DNA of 64,000 bases, taken from NCBI RefSeq assembly GCF_027744825.2, contig NC_071337.1, positions 11,533,031-11,597,030 of the forward strand, written 5' to 3'. A program made the translations under genes and the position numbers. The DNA comes from Synchiropus splendidus. Taxonomy: Eukaryota > Chordata > Actinopteri > Syngnathiformes > Callionymidae. The notes under the pieces were generated by a model. That model was not told the DNA's origin, did no database searches, and worked only from the letters and a program-made list of their open reading frames with translations. Shown here piece after piece: positions 60,580 to 64,000 of this stretch (positions within the stretch are counted from its first letter, which is position 1; the number at the start of each line of letters is the position of its first letter).

Positions 60580-61637
60580 TGAGAACAAACACAAAACAAA
60601 TAAAACGCACTGAAAGTGACCATGTATTTATTTTAGATGTTTGCTTTAAAAGAAAGAAGAACAGCTTGTCATGAGCCACAAAAACCTCATTCATTTCTAT
60701 GAAACCCAGCACTCGAGCCTTCAAGTTATTTTTTCAGAGAATGGACTTTACTGGGAGGAAACAGGCGAGATTCAGGAAGTCTTTACTCTAGAATGGTGAT
60801 CAACAGTTGCACAGTTCCTCACTGGGATGCTGGCTTTGTGTGTGTCAAACTAGCATCAGGATTTATCTAACCCGAGCCAACATCTTGGATAAACATCCTG
60901 CCATGAATCGACTGGGTTATTATAGACCGCTCAAGATCCCTCAACTGGACAAGATGCATTTACAACTTTAAAAAATGACAATGATTCACTATTTGAAGAT
61001 CATGTACCATTTTCAATAATATAGCTATGTTTTCCCATTCCAAATGCAGCTGAAAATGCCGTCCATTTCTGCTTCCCTTTTTCCCCCCCAGTCACACGCC
61101 CACTCATATTAAATATAAATAATGCAGCAGCAGGTGCGGTGAGAGGGATCATAAAAGTCATATCGCGCCACCTTCCCGCTCATTCTTCTGCAACCGATCT
61201 CAAAACTCTCGACAGCAAACATGAAATCTGACACAAAACGTATGTTTAAGCAAATTAAAAAGCTAAATAATTAAGGGGTTGGTAACTCGAGTGTTTGATC
61301 GAGTACCCATATTGTGAAAAGCACAAAGGGACACGAGGAGGCAACAAGTCAGCCAGAGTGTTGTAATTTACCACGGCCGACTGTGCATGTCGTGTCTGTC
61401 AGAGACACAATATTGGTGTTAATGCATGAGGACGTTTCCTCATTTGGGAGCAGATGATGGATGACATTTTCCATGCAACGGATAGTTCACAGCCATTCAT
61501 CACAGGAGCAAATAAAAATGTGAGTCAGCTGCAAACAACACTTCAGTCAGGTTGTCAAAGCGTTGCCAAATTAATATGCCAACCCATCCATCCATTGGTT
61601 GACACTTTTTATTGCTAACCAAGCATTTTTCTGAATT

Positions 61638-61671
<34 letters not shown>

Positions 61672-64000
61672 GGATGAACTTAGGTGGCATCAGAAGAATA
61701 ATAAATAATTATACAAAACCATTCTGGTCCAAATATGCAAGAAAGATGAGCCATTAGAGGTATTTGCCTTATTAAAATATCAATAACTTCTATATCTATA
61801 AATACCAGCAGTATTCCTTTTCCTCAATGTATCAGTTTGTCTCTTAACAATTTGATTGATCGTCCGTCATAGGTTGCCAGCAAATTTACTGACATTTCTA
61901 TTACTTATCAACATGTTGTAGTCAAAATGAAACGATTCACCCAAGTGACTCATACATTTTTGTAGAATGATCAACACCTTTACCAGCAGTATCATAATAG
62001 TTTTATTATGCCAGATTGGTGTTTGTTTCATGATGTATTGCTCTTGTTAACTAGTTTGCTAATAATATGTAACTACTTTTATGGGTCAAAATGAATAAAT
62101 AACGCAAAATGTTTCTTCATGTAGTTGCTCTTTTGTTTGAGCTTTTGAGTTTGAAGGTATATTTGAGCTTTCCTCATGCAGTATTTTCAGATAGTATTAT
62201 CTTATTTACAGATAAAACATTTTGTGCAATGATTATCCTATTTTTGAAATAATATTCAGATTTTTTAAATACATGTTTCGTTCATATCTCAATCTCTGTC
62301 ACGAAAATCAAGATTTTCCGTTCCAATTAAAACAAAAAAGTGAAATTGAGGTATTGACCACTAGGTGGAGTCATAGATCTTAAATAGTGGGTGAATCAAA
62401 CCCCTTTCCATGACATCAAGACCGCACTGAACATTTTAAAGAAACGGAAGCATAGTTTCGCACGTCAAACACAAATATCTGCAGTCACTTGTATTTATTT
62501 CTCTAACCATCCGAAGTAGTTTACACAACACATTCCCCACACTCTCTCGTCTTCCCTTCAAGTCATTGTCCATTACATCCCTTTGAAATCAGTAGTTTAC
62601 GAAGAGCCTCTGTCACCACTGTCCACACGTGGTTCCTTCAAGAACACAATTACACTCAGGAAACACAAGACACACCATGAATGGGAAGATTACAGGAAAC
62701 ACAGTGTAGTGTGGAGACATTTTCAGTTCAAGTTTAAGGCCTCGGAGGAGACACAAGAGGAGTGTGGTCTGAACAGCATGAAACAATGTGTGATTAAACC
62801 TTGTAACGGGAGCCTTTGGACCAAATCCCTGACGCGTTTCATCCACTTCAAAACATGTCAACAATGACTGACGGACTTATTAGTTTTAACACCTTGGCGA
62901 CATTCCTGTCAGGCACATCTGCAAATGCTGAATGAACATCTCTGGTGTCCAAAGTCAAGAAACCAAGAGTTTTCTCCTAAGTTGTTTCTCCCTAATGTTC
63001 ATTTCTACGATTTAAACTAGATGAATGATGAATGAGAATTAACACAGAACCTGATTTAGAGACCACATCTCATGGTTTAGTGATGCTACGGCTGGTGACA
63101 CCTGTGAGTGCCGAGCCATTTTAGCTCTTCATTCTTACAACAAACTAGCGTTTAAATGAGACCCGACTCAGTCCAGCCCAAAATGCTACGTTGAATTCTG
63201 AAAGAGAACTGAATTATTAAGCATTGAACATTTCATCAATTGTGAAACATGGTCATGTAATTTATTATTTGTCAAATTATGACTTCAATTTTTTAGATCA
63301 ACATTTTTTAAAACAATAATTTATACAATGATACATTTTTATTTTTGAAAAATAAATATTCTGTAATATATAATATTATCTTAGAGTGACATGTATATAA
63401 ACTAATTGTAAAAAAATGTATTTCCCTCACTACTATCACTTTATTTGAGCGTATAATTTAAAAGAAAATGTTACTCCTTCATGCTGTCATGCTAATCCAG
63501 TGTTACCTGTTTTCTTGAACATCAACATTTGACAGCTCCTAAAGTAGCGCCACCACAAGTCCAACAACTGCATATCCATTTTTAAAAAGTGTTTCAGTGC
63601 ATTTGTCAGGAATGTTAAGCCATCGTGTGCGTGAAAGCCGATGGTGTTTAAATTACACAGATTTGGCACGTCATTAAAAGGAATAAAAGAGGGACGAATA
63701 AAATGTAGAGCGCCATCTAATAGAAGTAAAAACGGGGAATTAATTCCATTATTAGGAAAAAAAAAAGGCTGTGATGACTTTTAAATACGTTTTCCAGGCC
63801 GAACAAAACTGAATACATTTAACAGGAATTAAATAAGAATTGGTGCCATGTCTTCACTGCACGTGGCCTGTGGCACTTCAGGTGTGTGAGGCTGCTCGTG
63901 GTTGCACAGGCACTTGGATGGTAGCAACAAAAATGTAGCCTGATCATTTCCACTCAGTTTTTCAGTCATTCACAACGGTGCAAATGAGCAGATGAAACAT
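60580..64000. other. Intergenic DNA upstream of galnt12, no gene supported
   Basis: AT-rich sequence with chance ORFs only. A (TAA)n microsatellite occupies 61639-61671. CTCF-like words CCACTAGGTGGAG (62359-62371) and, on the minus strand, TTAGATGGCGCTCT (63709-63722) occur outside any recognised MITE copy. Confidence 0.5.
61639..61671. repeat. (TAA)n microsatellite
   Basis: Eleven uninterrupted TAA triplets. Confidence 0.97.

Overview
This is a window of vertebrate nuclear DNA, almost certainly from a teleost fish. Coding exons are short and separated by GT-AG introns, most of the sequence is AT-rich and non-coding, and microsatellites are dense. The recognisable repeats are fish-type: L2/Rex-like and RTE-like LINE relics and a common dispersed repeat.

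Layout. Positions 1-17488 are read as the large first intron of a GABA-B receptor subunit 2-like gene (gabbr2, minus strand); its exon 1 (17489-17791) encodes a signal peptide and the start of the Venus-flytrap domain. A CpG-rich 5' flank follows. At 18564-24704, only 773 bp upstream of the gabbr2 start codon, sits a complete-looking 6.1-kb DNA transposon with a 5-bp target-site duplication (CATGC). Positions 24710-49050 hold no host gene I can support: a dead LINE copy, a 21-bp perfect hairpin, a 0.6-kb GATA/GACA satellite and a pyrimidine-rich minisatellite. Positions 49294-59618 (minus) hold a complete ten-exon polypeptide N-acetylgalactosaminyltransferase gene, galnt12. I assembled all splice junctions and they keep frame to give 577 residues. 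The last 4 kb is its CpG-rich 5' flank and AT-rich intergenic DNA. GABBR2 and GALNT12 are also neighbours on human chromosome 9q22.33, which supports both identifications.

The most unusual object is the transposon. It carries two convergent genes. One is an IS3/retroviral-integrase-type DDE transposase with HTH regions (397 aa, D143-D202-E243). The other, on the opposite strand, is a 615-aa protein with an N-terminal SAM-like segment and a C-terminal HECT-like E3 ubiquitin ligase region that keeps an HTC cysteine (Cys581). The long terminal inverted repeats differ in length only through copy number of a strict 20-bp palindromic repeat (17 units left, 11 right). Each repeat contains the same promoter-proximal leader and the same coding first exon with a splice donor, so both genes start from duplicated copies of one exon: in the ligase it supplies the N-terminus, in the transposase it yields a 27-codon upstream ORF. 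Intact ORFs and nearly identical repeats suggest a recent insertion.

A second observation is a short inverted-repeat element (MITE-like) present three times, in gabbr2 intron 1 and in two galnt12 introns. Its body carries close matches to the CTCF core motif.
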